Source: Daphnia carinata (taxonomy: Eukaryota; Arthropoda; Branchiopoda; Diplostraca; Daphniidae). Taken from it: a stretch of 64,000 bases of DNA. The stretch covers positions 11,440,638 through 11,504,637 of the forward strand of contig NC_081331.1 in assembly GCF_022539665.2 (NCBI RefSeq), read 5' to 3'. Numbering within the stretch: position 1 is the stretch's first letter; each line of letters starts with the position of its first letter. Position numbers and translations under genes: made by a program. Positions 1 to 12,200 of this stretch are shown piece by piece. Under the pieces are notes generated by a model. The model was given only the letters and a program-made list of their open reading frames with translations, was not told where the DNA came from and made no database searches.

Positions 1-1738
1 GACTGGAATGCAATTCTTGACGAAGAACCAAAGATGAATCGATTTCATCCACCGAACGGCAGCCTATGTAGCGTTGGTTAGTGGCGATAGATTATTCAAA
101 TATGAGGTAAAGATTTGATTAGTTACCTGCTAAAGCCATAGCAATATCAACCTCGGTTTTGAGCAGTTGTATAATATTTTTCACGCCCTCTTCTCCACTG
201 TGGGCCAGTCCCCATAAGGCCGGCCGGCCAAAGAATGTCTTACCGAGAAATAACATGAGATGTGGACCGTTGACGTACTAAACATACAGTAATAGATATA
301 CCATTTTTGCACCAAGGGCTAAAGCTTTAAGAACATCTGTGCCTTTGGTAACACCACCGTCCAGAAAGATCTCGCAACGTCCATTCACCTGTTTAACTAT
401 TGCTGGAAGTGCATCGATCTGACGAAAAATAAAAAAAAACTCGTGTAACGTAACAATAAGGACGTCTATCTGGTTTTGAACCGTTGCTTGAACACCATCC
501 AATTGGCGGCCGCCGTGATTGGAAACTGCAATTGCTGAAACTCCATGTTGCACTGCAAGTTCCGCATCATCAGGACGAAGAACTCCTTTAACCACAATTG
601 GTAATTTCGTGATACTAGGAGGTGAGGAATAGGTAACAGAAGAAAAGAATTTAAATTTGGAACAAAATCTTCCACGAAATGATTATTTGAATACCTTTTC
701 AGCCAGGTAATGTCTTTCCATGTTAAGCTTGGGTCAAACATCACGGATGCATACGCTGCTAAACGAGAGCCTTCTTTTTTAAGAGTTTGAAAATTCGATT
801 TCTCGTCAACATTGTTAAAATTGCCTAACCTAAAAAAAGAATATTTCAGTTTATAATTTTCTGAAAAGGGATATGGAGCTACTTCAGGTGGGCGGGTAGG
901 TCGAATCCGTGTCGTTCATTGACGAGACGTCGGCCAAGAACTGCCGTGTCAACTGTTACAACGAGAGCTTTGAAATTAGCTCTCTCCGCACGCCGAATCA
1001 AATCGATTGTTGCCTGACTGAGATCAACGTGATAAAGAAAGCGGCCCGTAAAAATAGCCAATAATTTTAGAAGCTGAATACTTGTTCCATACCGATCTTT
1101 ATAAATATAAAGTTGGAACCAGTTATTGCCGTTCGGTGCGGCCGCAGCAATTTCTTCTATGCTGCTAGTTGCAATCGTGCTCAGAATATATATGATACCG
1201 TGTGCTGCGGCGGCTGGGTAAGTCAATAAAAAAGAATGCATGTGTAATTGCTAGTAAAATTTTTTTGAAATTGTGAAATGGCACGAACCTTTCGCTGTTG
1301 CGCATTCGCCTTCCGGATGAGCCATTCTTTGCATAGCCGTGGGGGCTATTGAAAATCATATCGTGCAGAAAAGAACAATAACAAACGATTTTCTACTTGT
1401 GTGCATTGAAGAAGGAAAAAATTAAAACTTGCCTATGCCAAAAGGAGCGGAGACGCTGCATCCAAGTGCAGTAGTATTCATTGAACGATTCTGCACTCCT
1501 CGTAACATACGTGGCATCAATCGCCATCTCCAGAAAAATAAGTTACGAAACCAGTTTAATAATAAAATATGGAACAACAAAGCAAAACATGAAGACATTA
1601 CCGTTTGAAAGAATCACGATTTTCACGTAGAGTTTGTTCTTCATCAGCCCCTGATCTGTAATATTCCAGGGCATTTGACGGCAATACTTTTGCTGCATGC
1701 TTCTCGTAATCTTCAACACAGACAAACTTAATAGCCAT
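1..1738 (-). CDS. HAO1: Hydroxyacid oxidase (glycolate oxidase type), 3'-partial
   Basis: FMN-dependent peroxisomal (S)-2-hydroxy-acid oxidase, oxidising glycolate-type substrates to 2-oxo acids with H2O2 release. Exons, minus strand: 1738-1602, 1527-1433, 1345-1289, 1213-1093, 1017-883, 829-695, 614-482, 418-302, 238-127 and 63 to beyond base 1; phases agree throughout. Family landmarks in order: [63 protein letters not shown] (active-site His and Arg), [30 protein letters not shown]. About 368 residues are present against about 370 in human HAO1, so only the last few are outside the window. The start is the ATG at 1738, which gives [12 protein letters not shown]. Intron 2 (1432-1346) opens with GCAAGT, a GC-AG intron. 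HAO1 versus HAO2 cannot be settled by eye. Confidence 0.93.
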
Positions 1739-2468
1739 TTTATGAAACAGAAATTCTGGGATACTAGCAGGAAGTGAATTTGTTAAATACTGGACGTGTT
1801 CTTCTTGTTTCACTCACACTGCAGTGAAGACCCAACGACCCATAAAAGAAACAACCTGTTTTCCTATAGGTTGTCTAACTTCAACTAGAGCGTTGGGCAA
1901 TGGGCAACACAGGCTTAAAGTAGAACGGCTATCTATCGATTCCCAATCCAGTGCCTTTCTTTGTCATGAATTAAGCCAAAGGTTATTCAACTCATGTGCG
2001 CTTATCAAATTAGAAAACGGGTCAAACAGTACAGTTAAAGAAAATATTCAGAATAAAAGTATTCTCATGTGTAAAAACAAAAATAAAATAAACAAGGGTG
2101 GTTTTACTTTTGAAAATTATAAGGGTTATTTCAGAGAAATATTTATATCTGTCTTTTCACACAAACAAGATATAGATCAAGATTCTTTCACAAGTAAAAG
2201 GATGTGAATGGTAGGAAGAGGATGCTCTTAAAACAAAGAAATTTCTAAGAATTGATTGATCGTTTCGGATATTGGCGCGCAATCAAATCAAGTCGATGCG
2301 TCGTGTATCGAGTAGTCTGCTGTTTTCGTCTGCTCAATAGTTCTATACACGTGCTTGAATTTTGAGAATTCATGTTCTCGGCTTTTTGTTAATAAACAAG
2401 TTCTACGTGTGTTTTCGTGCTGGGAAGTGCTGCAGTTTATGCAGGAGCATCTACATAACACGTGCAAG
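1739..2468. other. Intergenic, shared divergent upstream region
   Basis: About 730 bp between the starts of HAO1 (-) and C1D (+), so it probably holds both promoters and 5' UTRs. An open frame at 1824-2207 on the plus strand resembles nothing I know and has low-complexity composition; I treat it as chance. Confidence 0.6.
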
Positions 2469-3087
2469 ATGGAATGGATCAAGAATAAAGATTTCCCACA
2501 AGAAATGGCAGAAAATGCCCAGAATCTCGATTCCGCTTTGTCGGAAATGGAGACTGTTGTCAACCAATTGATTTCCATGCCATTAAACGAAGCCCATTCG
2601 TGTGTAAGTTGCAACCATATATGTCAAGTTTCTTAAATTATGTGAAGTCTTTTTTCAGATGAAACCCTTGGAACGATCCAAGTATGACACAGCTTCTGTG
2701 TACGCTGTAACTTCTCTTTTCTGGGGTGAGATGTTAAATTCTCATTTCTTTTATAATTTTTAACTGTATTTTTTTGTAGCATATATGAAAACACAAGGTG
2801 TTGATCCTAAAACAAATGGCTTGCCAAAGGAACTAGAAAGAGTAAAGAATGTTATTGGTCGGGCCAAACAGATAGCTGACAAAGCCTTAGCACCAAAACT
2901 TGATGTTAGTGCAGCAAAAAGATTCATTCGTGGAGGTCTGTGGGAATCTAAGGATGGGGAAAAAAAAGATGATGGCAACATGGGTAACCAAGTACAAGAT
3001 GGAGATGTTCCTAAGCCACCCCTTAATAAAAGAATAAGATTTGATGATGATCTTAGTTCTACACAATTGACTAATGAGGAAAGGTAG
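2469..3087 (+). CDS. C1D: Nuclear nucleic acid-binding protein C1D (exosome cofactor)
   Basis: Small nuclear protein of the Sas10/Utp3/C1D family. The family (yeast Rrp47) partners the exosome nuclease Rrp6 in RNA processing. Three exons: 2469-2603, 2659-2725, 2780-3087, giving 169 residues, with short introns and consistent phases. Family signature: a helical Sas10/C1D domain with PLERSKYDTASVYAVTSLFW, YMKTQGVDP, PKELERVKNVIGRAKQI, LDVSAAKRFIRGGLWE. The tail is acidic and basic by turns and reads PPLNKRIRFDDD. The chosen ATG (2469, MEWIKNKDF) gives an N-terminus of usual length; an in-frame ATG upstream would add residues unlike the family. Its 3' end faces that of EEF1AKMT2 213 bp away. Confidence 0.93.
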
Positions 3088-3299
3088 TGTCACCGGAATA
3101 CATTCAATATTAATTGTATTCGCACATTCCCGGACTTCGTACTTTTAAAGAAACCACCTTTTTGTAATTTTATAAAATCTTGAATAAGGTAACGCGTTTG
3201 GTACATTAAATGGTCGTAAATGAAATGTATTTTATTGATGCCTTAATTTCGATGTGCATCTGATTCTTTAGCAAAGAAATATCACGGCTGTTTCTTCTG

Positions 3300-4210
3300 T
3301 CAGTCTTTTCTGCGAAACGCGACGACAGTTACGTTATGTCCTTTCTTTCCTCCAAATTCGAAAACGGGAGTTGGAAGCACCTCAAGAACACCAAAAACTA
3401 TCCGCCAGTCGACAAATCGATTAGCTTACATGTCACAGATCAAGTATTTAATTTGCATACCATTTTTGCCGATTGTTTTCTTCATTTCCTCCTCAGTATG
3501 ACAGCACGTTGCTACCAACAGGATCCCACAGGGTTGAAGAAGTTCGTACGTCCTTTTTACGTAATTATCGCGAAACTGTTCTATTTTTGTTTGGGAGCTC
3601 CCTTCGCTTGTGTCTAGAACGACAGAGTCATACAAACCTTTGTCCAATACCAATCGATACCTTTTGTTTAACGGGGATTCTGGAGTATCAGAGGGAACTG
3701 GACCAAGCACGTCGCAAACCTTGATTGCAAACAGTTAAGTATTATGTTCTAAAAATTCGAATAAGCTTCAGATATTCTTACTTCAAGCCTAACTTTGACA
3801 CACTCTTGATGTGAAATTTCTGTGGCCAATTTGATGGCATTTGGAGATTTATCAATTCCGGTGACGTTTGTATATCCCTTGTGAAACTATCACCAAACCA
3901 AAGAATGATGCCATAAGATCAGTAAATTTGTTCAACTAGGCATCCAATGAAATTCTCACAAACCATTTGAAAAATGAAAGCACCATTCCCGCATCCTATG
4001 TCGAGAATAGGGTCATCAAATTCGATGTTGGTCTTAATCCAGGTCAAAATGGCTTGAACAACCTCTTCGCTGCACCTAATTAGCCAAGCATAGAAAACAT
4101 ACATTTTTCTTGGAAAATTTCTCTAGTTCGAAATTCAAAACCAACCAGTCATCCCCTATATCTCCATGGTCGCAAAAATTTTTCCAATCTTCTTCGTACT
4201 TCTTATCCAT
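3300..4210 (-). CDS. EEF1AKMT2: EEF1A lysine methyltransferase 2 (METTL10 family)
   Basis: Class I SAM-dependent methyltransferase; the family trimethylates a lysine of translation elongation factor eEF1A. Exons, minus strand: 4210-4146, 4075-3964, 3886-3782, 3719-3461, 3397-3300, giving 212 residues, all in phase. Motifs: GDIGDDW near the N-terminus, SAM motif I as ILDIGCGNG, GYTNVTGIDKSPNAI, then LDKGLYDSVVL, LLQPCGILLVATCCHTEEEM and a C-terminus LPTPVFEFGGKKGHNVTVVAF, which matches human METTL10 closely. The start is the ATG at 4210. A possible extra 5' exon (ATG near 4282 joined by a GTGAGA donor) would add about four residues. The gene faces away from HAUS1 across about 0.7 kb. Confidence 0.92.
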
Positions 4211-4928
4211 GCTAAAATATTTTAACGTATTATGACGATTTATAAGGTTAGAAGTTAACAAATTTATCTCACTTGACTTCCATGGTGGTGCTGATCACTT
4301 GCAAACAGCTACCTAACTCAGCAAAAATTAGTATTAGAATGATCTGCGTTGGTGTGAAATACAACCTCAATTTATACGTTGATCAATGTACGTAGCATTA
4401 ACGTCTCAAAAATGTTTTCTCTTTAATTCCCTTTGCGGCTTAATGTCGCTTCCGCGAAGAAATTAAGGAGACGCATAAGCCATTTGCGGGAAAATTTCGA
4501 ATTTGCATTTGGCTAATGGAAGATTCCATCTTTTATGAGAGCCCCTACGCCTATAGGGTGCATGCCTTAGAGATATTAGGTATAATTTAGAAAGGTAAAA
4601 GAATACTCTATTTTACTATCTCTATATTCCCTAATGTAACAAAGATTAATTGTCAATGATTCGCCGTTTCTTTTATTTATTCAGTCAGAGAGTCAAAAGG
4701 TAGTGCTCAATGGCATATTGGCATCGACACATGACGATTGACGACTAAATGAATTATCATGCACACGGCAACGTTGTCTATTTTGAATTGAATTGTAAGT
4801 TAGATCGAATTTTTGACAACAATACGTTCAGTTCAGGAGGGAAGGCTGAGTTTGAGACTTTGAATCTACCTGTCTAAAACTTGAGATTACGTGAACTTGG
4901 AGAAGAATTTTGCTTGTCATATTGCAGA
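4211..4928. other. Intergenic, divergent upstream region
   Basis: About 720 bp between EEF1AKMT2 (-) and HAUS1 (+). AT-rich with no convincing ORF, RNA gene or repeat; probably the two promoters and 5' UTRs. Confidence 0.6.
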
Positions 4929-6083
4929 ATGAATGTACCGTTACAATTTCCTTGTTTTGTTTTTTTATATGCAACTCAGTAATTTCTTATTAAGGTGGAG
5001 GAATGGTTAAACGGACTCTTTACTTCCCAAAAAACACAAAACACACCCATCAAAAAGCACCACTTCAATGATGTTCCCAGTTTTGAAAAAAATAATGTAA
5101 CTAATGAAATTCTATGTGATCTACGAGATGCCAACTTGTTAGCTGATTTGCAGGCAAAAGAAGAAATAAAAATAATGAGAACTCTCATTAAAGAGCATGA
5201 GGCTGAAAGTATTACATATCTGTTTTTCCAATGTAAAAGTTATGATGGTTAATACTTCTTAAATTCTTATTTAATCAGCCTCTAGACTGACAAATATTTT
5301 ACATCCCCTGAAGTTAGATGTGATGAACTTGCCAGAAGAACTAAAAAAACTTGTTGAAGTAATTTCGTTGGCAAATCAGCAAGTACATGAATTGGAAGAG
5401 ACAACAGAAATATCACTTAAGTTAAACAATATTTCTGAAAATCAAACTCGAGCTCTTCAACGCCTTCAAAACCTTGAAAAGTAACAACCATAATTTTATA
5501 CCAGTAATTTTTACTTTTATGAAACCATTAATTTCATAGGGTTCAAGAGAGTTTGCACCAGATGAGCCTAGCTGATAACCTTGAGCAAATTACAAAGAAA
5601 AAGGAGACAGAATTCTTGTCAAAAAAAATCGGAGAATATGCTGGACATGTTCGTCATCTAGAGGTAAACACGCTTTCGTACGAGTTTTATTCTATGATTT
5701 ACTGCTTTCCTGCGGAAATCGTTGCGTTTTACTAGAGCAACTAAAATATATGGTAACCCAAGAACTTACACTTAAAAGCGAAATTAAGGGCAAAAAATGT
5801 GCTTTTAGAACTTTCCTAAGATTAGAAAACTTTCTTTATTTAGAGAAAACTTGAAGCAGTTGACTACACTCCAGATATTGGACACGGATCTTTACAGAAG
5901 CGATCAAAAGAATTAACTTCGGCAATTGAAAAACTATCCCAGCTCAGATCAAAATTGGATATTTATTCTGATCTAACTCCAGATCTGAATCTAGCAAAAA
6001 TTCAAGTTCAAAACGCTAAAGATGAACTAGTGCAACTTGAAACTCTCATAACGGACAACATATCAAACATAAATTCAAATTAA
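4929..6083 (+). CDS. HAUS1: HAUS augmin-like complex subunit 1
   Basis: Subunit of augmin, which recruits gamma-tubulin to spindle microtubules for branching nucleation. Secure exons: 4995-5208, 5279-5480, 5540-5663, 5844-6083 (259 residues). Sequence is almost entirely coiled coil. Matches to human HAUS1: VEEWLNGLF at the N-terminus, the EYAGHVRHLE/RKLEAVDYTPDIGHGSL join, and a C-terminal DLTPDLNLAKIQVQNAKDEL. Human HAUS1 is 278 residues. The first codon is unresolved: exon 2 starts with GTG (Val), and the only in-phase candidate I found is ATG AAT at 4929-4934 followed by a weak GTACCG donor. A 15-nt in-frame island at about 5736-5750 was left out because skipping it aligns better with the family. 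Confidence 0.85.
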
Positions 6084-6169
6084 ATTGACGTATATTTCTG
6101 TAATACAAACACAATACATTCAATCTCTAGATTTTAAAAAAATTACGCACTGCTGCTTGAGCTTGCGCC

Positions 6170-7918
6170 TTACCACAGGTCTTTGTCCCCACGTTTCAAA
6201 AACTTCTGCGGAACAATCGGCATTGACGATCGCAGAATTTCGCGCCGGAAGTATTCGACAGCCTTTCGTAACCCTGTGTCCAAGGAAACCTACGTATTGA
6301 ACGAAGAAAGAAGTAACCCGACAAATATTTGAAATTAGATTGCCGGGTCCTACTTTTGGTTCCCAATTCAGATGTTTCTTCGCCCTACTTATGTCAGGCC
6401 GTCTCCTTTGCGGATCATCCTCAACCGCAGGAAGGTATTGGATAGAACTATTCACACCGTTGACGATCGATTTTATTATCTGTGCAAATTCTGAAGTAAT
6501 TCAAATACTTTAATAATTTAGGTGATATCCCACTGTAATTATTGTGTTTAATGGTTACCATCTATGTTATGTTCGATGGGATTACCCAAGTTTACCGGCA
6601 GACTGTACGACGAATTCATCAAAGCAACAAGGCCATCGACTAAATCCGATACGTATTGAAAAGAACGTGTTTGTTTCCCATGCCCATAAATCTGAATCGG
6701 TAAAAAAAAGGCTAAAATAGAATTTTTAAATTTGTATGCTGTATGTTGAAAATAGGAACAGAGATGAGACTCACGGTTATGCTTTCGTTTTGTAAAGCTT
6801 GAAGTATGAAATTTGAGACGACCCTTCCATCGTTCATGTGCATTCGTGGCCCGTACGTATTGAAAATACGAGCAACTCTAACTTGCACCTTTTCTTGCTT
6901 GGCATAGGCATAGCTTAGCGCTTCTGCAACTCTTTTGCCCTCATCATAACAAGCTCTTGGACCTATTATTTAAAAAAAGTTTTATGATTTATTGCCTCCC
7001 AAGAGAAAACCATGATTTTACTAATTAACTATTACCAATTGGATTTACGTGTCCCCAATAAGTTTCAGACTGCGGATGAATTTCTGGATCACCGTAAACT
7101 TCGGAGGTGCTTGCAATAAGTATTTTCGCATTTACACGCCGAGCTAATCCTGAAACATCGTAAAAAGTAGCACGTAAGTCTAGAAATTCATTAACAAATC
7201 TAAGTTGTATTTTACCTAACATATTAATGGTGCCAACAGTGTTCGTTTTAATAGTCTTTACGGGGTTGAGCATATAATGTGGTGGACTAGCTGGTGACGC
7301 CAAATGATAAATTTCGTCCACTTCTATGGTTAAGGGATTGACAATGTCATGATGTATGAGTTCAAAATTTCCATGACCAATCCAATGTTCAACGTTCCTT
7401 TTTCGTCCAGTAAAAAAATTATCTACTACGATAACTTCATGTCCTTCTTTCATCAGATAATCAACTAGATGTGAACCAACAAACCCGGCGCCTCCCGTTA
7501 CCTACAGAAGTCAGTGCTGGATTAAAATAGTACCTTACTAAATGTATAAATAATTTACCAGAATTCTCTTCCGGTCTTTGTAGTTTAAAAATTTAATATT
7601 TGGAAATGTTTTGGGAACTCTGAATTCAGCTTGTTCTAAACTAATTTCTAATTCATTGATCTTATTCTTCAGTGCAGTAATTTCACTGAGGACTTCTCTT
7701 TGGTTTTTCAGTAATTTCTCTTCATTCTTCATTTTAGAATTTAACTCATACTTGAGAAGTGGTTGAAGCAAATGATATACAGCTACACAGAAGTAAAAAT
7801 TTTTTAAATGCCAGATTGATTGATTTGGAGAAAGCTCACCAAGCAGGCAGAGAAATAGCAAGCATATGATAGCTGCCCGTTGTTGGCTAGTACCAAAGTT
7901 GTAGATAGAATACCTCAT
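6170..7918 (-). CDS. UXS1: UDP-glucuronate decarboxylase (UDP-xylose synthase)
   Basis: Golgi/ER type II membrane enzyme converting UDP-glucuronate to UDP-xylose, the donor that starts glycosaminoglycan linkers. Exons, minus strand: 7918-7559, 7501-7216, 7149-7036, 6962-6775, 6691-6559, 6490-6354, 6289-6170; 445 residues, all phases consistent. N-terminus has a hydrophobic anchor ([15 protein letters not shown]) and a coiled stem, then the SDR domain: NAD motif [49 protein letters not shown], catalytic Tyr/Lys in [28 protein letters not shown]. The last exon encodes [14 protein letters not shown]. It converges on HAUS1 with only 86 bp between stop codons, so the 3' UTRs are likely to overlap. 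Confidence 0.96.
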
Positions 7919-8857
7919 TTTGTAATAGGTTCAGATTTAAAACAAAAATTCTGCCACAATATAAAATTAAAACATTATTTATGAATTTAATTAGGAAGCT
8001 AAAAATAAGACTAATATTTTGAAAATGATTAAAACCTTGTGCTAGTTATCAATTTACCTCAAATCCTGATAAGCTGTGAGGTAAGGTATCTCTATCTCTT
8101 ATAACTGCTGAATGTGTAGTGTTTCCTTGAATCAAAAGAAAAAAAGGCCATAAAACGAGGTTTTGATGATCCGTTACCTCTACAGTGCCCTAAAACCACT
8201 TGCCGAGAGGGTTCTGTAAAAAGAATTAGGGCGAATCGCCAAAAGAAATAATTAAAATGCCATCTAGCTGGTAGTATCAATCAAAAATCATTATTGGAAT
8301 GTCAAACTGAGTTTGGAATGTTATGAGCCACATCTAACCAAACAGATCATTCTTTGAACATGTAAAAGAAATAGTAGTTGCAGTCGGTAAAAAGTAGTTA
8401 GATAATAAAAACAATTCCTCATGTTAATGTAAACACCAAACAAACTTCTGATGGAATCGGTTATACTGTGTGATTGAAATGTGGAGCGTGGAATGGTATG
8501 GCGCGGAAATCATAATTGAAATGAGAAGAGTGGAAATTATCGATGGGCAGGGTACATGGAAGGAATATTTTACAAAGTAGGATAATATTATTTTCTGTTT
8601 ATTTATACTTAAGTTGCTACGCGACATTCAGTGAATGAAAACGTCGCCAGTTTTTGTTGCAGAATATTTGTATAACTTTTGCAAATTAATGTTATCAAAT
8701 ATGAACGGCCACGTGATGCGTGTGTGACGGTGTGAGTAACAGGTGTAGTAACTCAAACAGCAGATTCTATTAGAGATTAAGACTGTTATAATTTCTCAAT
8801 AAAAAATTGAGAAACAGGTTCCATTCCTCCATAGACGGAATGTTTCGCGGGTTTACC
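7919..8857. other. Intergenic / UXS1 upstream
   Basis: AT-rich spacer upstream of UXS1. Contains a GGCCACGTGATG E-box-like motif near 8706 and a short inverted repeat (CTCAAT, AT spacer, ATTGAG) near 8795-8812. No convincing gene; open frames here look like chance. Confidence 0.5.
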
Positions 8858-9154
8858 TTATCTATGGAATTCTTCCATTTGATGTGTGTGAATCGTGGAA
8901 AAAATGTGTTTGCTTCCGCACATTTTCACGGTTATTTCCACGCCATAGCGCTCCACATTCCAAGTATATGATTTAACTGTCCCGTTCTTTTCCGATCTAG
9001 AATTGGCTTTTTCCATAGGTTTCCACCAATCAAGTAGTCGGAACCGCCCACCAAAGTAATAATATGTAAGGGAAAATGACAAACCAGCTAGCAGACAAAA
9101 TACTGAGAAAGATCCAAACCATTGTATTTTGTGTCGTTCTTCGAATGTAACAGG
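8858..9154 (-). CDS. Orphan exon of an unrecognised small membrane protein
   Basis: A 297-nt open segment on the minus strand, preceded by a plausible acceptor (ACTTAG at about 9155-9160) and ended by TAA at 8858. It encodes about 98 residues: PVTFEERHKIQWFG, then a hydrophobic stretch SVFCLLAGLSFSLTYYYF that could be one membrane helix, then RLLDWWKPMEKANS and a soluble tail ending QMEEFHR. Composition and codon use look like real coding sequence, but I do not recognise the family. No good first exon was found; it would have to lie opposite or inside the exchanger gene that starts at 9235. It may be a small mitochondrial or ER protein, or a relic. Confidence 0.4.
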   Translation of the reverse strand, partial: PVTFEERHKIQWFGSFSVFCLLAGLSFSLTYYYFGGRFRLLDWWKPMEKANSRSEKNGTVKSYTWNVERYGVEITVKMCGSKHIFSTIHTHQMEEFHR

Positions 9155-9234
9155 CTAAGTTGTATTCTTAGTAGCATTTGAAATTCTCAACTCTTTTTAA
9201 TCGTGAACTTTATAGCTTAGTTCCGATAAAAAGA

Positions 9235-12200
9235 ATGTCAAATATCAGTTTATCAAAATGTGGCATACAAAGGAAACCATTTATTCTAGTGCCACTGTTG
9301 TTTTTAAGTTATTTTTTTCATTTTGGCTTCTGCCAAGATTTAATGGCCGGTACTCCCGACAGTGAATACGATGAAAAGGCTCTCAACACTCATAGGCTTG
9401 ACAATCTCAACTTACTACTGTACACATTTTTGCTCATCCTCACTGTGGTTACCATATGGATGTTCAAACATAGAAGATTGAGGTTCCTTCATGAAACAGG
9501 CCTTGCTGTCATTTATGGTATGCCGGGGAAACATCTGCTTATTTAATTAAAGTTTAAATGAAAATGTTTTGCAAATTTAGGTTTGGTTGTCGGAGCCATC
9601 ATTCGTTATACAGGCCCAACGCCAGAAGTGAGAGTGCTTCCTGTTGTCCCGTCTCTTGGAACTCATTATAACCATTCCGTTCCACCTGATGTCTTGTGGC
9701 TCCAGCTTTCAAAACGGATCATTGAACGGTCATCCAAAACATCAGCCACTTACCTTAACAATCACACATTTGTGTACACTTTCAAGGGGGAAATTGATAA
9801 TACTTCTCTCAATGAGATAGATCAAAAGGTTTTTTTTTTGTCCCTGATAGTGATGGCAGGGATGGAAAGGTTTTTGCCAAGTCTTTTGCATACTAATTAT
9901 TTTTTCTTGTTACAGGCTACATTTGATCCAGAAGTGTTCTTTAATTTACTTCTGCCACCCATAATTTTCCATGCTGCTTACAGCCTGAAAAGGGTAATTT
10001 AAAAAATTTGCCTATTACTAGTTATAAAAGACGCGAACTTCTTTGATGGCTGCTTTAAGTCCTTAATGTTTTATTCCTGTAAACCCACAACTGTTACGTA
10101 TATATGATAATAGGACTGATGCAAGCTAGATCTGTGACAATATCTCAAGATTTTCTATATTTCCTTTCATTTAGAAATATTTTTTCAAAAACCTTGGTGC
10201 AATCTTTACGTTCGCTTTCGTCGGCACAACTGTTACAGCTTTTGTTACTGGGTAAATACATTTTCGATTGGCTTTGATTTTATGCGGAGCTATTTACGCA
10301 ATCATAGAATTTTTTGTATCATTAGGCATTATATTTTTTTTTTCTTTTATTTTTAGGTCTCTGATTTGGGGATTTATCCAAATTTTCCCTTATTTGGCGA
10401 AAGATTTTTCTTTTCTGGACACGTTGTACTTTGGTGCTGTCATTTCAGCCACAGATCCAGTGACTATCCTTGCCATTTTTTCCGAATTGCATGTCGACGT
10501 CAACCTTTATGCACTGGTGTTTGGTGAAAGTGTTTTGAACGATGCGATCGCTATTGTTCTGACTAGGTCGTTATTCATCTATTTAAATGTTTGAAATCAG
10601 GATTGACTTCTTTCTATTTCATTTTCATGGGTACTGAACAGAGCTATACAAAGCTATGCTGAAAAGTATAATCCTAATCACGGCGGATTTGAAATGGTGG
10701 CTTTTTTTCAAGCTGTTGGTGAGTTTTTACTCATTTTTACGTCGTCACTTGTTCTAGGATCTACGCTTGGAATTGCAACTGCACTAGTAAGCATTATATA
10801 TCGAGTTTTCTAACCCCGTTTACATGAATCTTAAATATTTTTTATTTTATCTAGTTGACCAAATTCACACGCATCCGTGATTTTCCGCTTTTGGAGACTT
10901 GTCTTTTCGTCCTGATGTCATATACAACTTTCCTCATAGCAGAAGCAACTGATCTGACTGGTAATGGCGTGATTCGATCTTTTGATGGAATGCGTAATAA
11001 AATGTTGCGTACCGTAACTTTCATCTCCAGGTATTGTGTCAGTCTTATTCTGCGGAATGTGCCAAGCGCATTATACCTTTAATAATTTATCGGACGATTC
11101 TCGAGTCCGAACAAAATCCTTGTTTGAGCTACTTAACTTCTTGGCAGAAAATTTCATCTTTTCCTACATTGGCGTGTCCATGTTTACTTTTCCAAAGCAT
11201 CATTTTGATGTGGCATTCATTTGCATTGCATTTGTAAGATGATTGTGATTAATTTATTGCTGAGATGTTCCTTTACATCCTTTTCTGTTCATTTCAGATA
11301 GCAGTTGCTCTTGGAAGAGCTGCCAACATCTATCCCTTGTCCTTCTTGCTAAATTTCGGGAGGAAGCCTAAAATAAGTCGGAATTTTCAACATGTTCTCT
11401 TCTTTTCTGGTAAGTACTACTTCATGGTGAATCTTAAACCGGCTTAAGACGATAATCATACTCAATATGATTAATGTAAAAGGACTGCGTGGTGCTATGG
11501 CTTTCGCTTTGGCCATACGTAACACGATGTCGAAAGCTCGACAAACTTTTCTAACAACGACTAGTCTAATAGTCATCGGATCTGTCATTTTTGTGGGTGG
11601 ATCCGTGACTCCCCTTTTGAGCTGCTTTGGAATTCCGTAAGTATATTAGATTTTTTTTTAAAGAATCATTATAATTACAGTACAATTTCTTTTAGTGTGG
11701 GCGTCGATGAAGATCCAGATCACGCAGCATTGCCTGGAACTCCGCACAGAGTAAGTACATCTCTTTTTTATTAAAAAAAAAAAAAAAAAAATGCGTTATG
11801 AGTTCAATGGTTGAGATCGCATACAAAATCAACTATGTTCTCTGGTACAGGTTGCTTTTCTACCAGGTTTGGTTGGTTTGGTTTGATGGTATTTCTTTGT
11901 CATTTGGCCTTATGAATAATCCTGCTTGCAATCCCTGGCTTCTGTCTTTTATTAATTGATTTTGTTTCGTGATTGGCTACTTCCCAACTGCTTGTTGCTC
12001 GGCTTTTTCTCTCCCTGTAAAATCCCGCAGACTTATGGTTCCATATTGCAGCAAACCCCGGTAACAACGATCACTACCTCTTTGCAAACTAAAATATCGT
12101 TCGACATAAACACCTCCTGTCTTACTTACAAATCATTAACAGGGTGAAAACACGATCGATGGAACAGTGACAGAGCCCACACGATCCAGCACACAGTCAG

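Noticed and set aside
1824-2207. 127-residue ORF between HAO1 and C1D
   Set aside because: Lies in the shared upstream region, Asn/Lys-rich, unlike any family and without exon partners.
5736-5750. Fifteen-nt micro-exon in HAUS1 (QLKYM)
   Set aside because: Joining 5663 to 5844 directly aligns gap-free with human HAUS1; the micro-exon would insert five residues.
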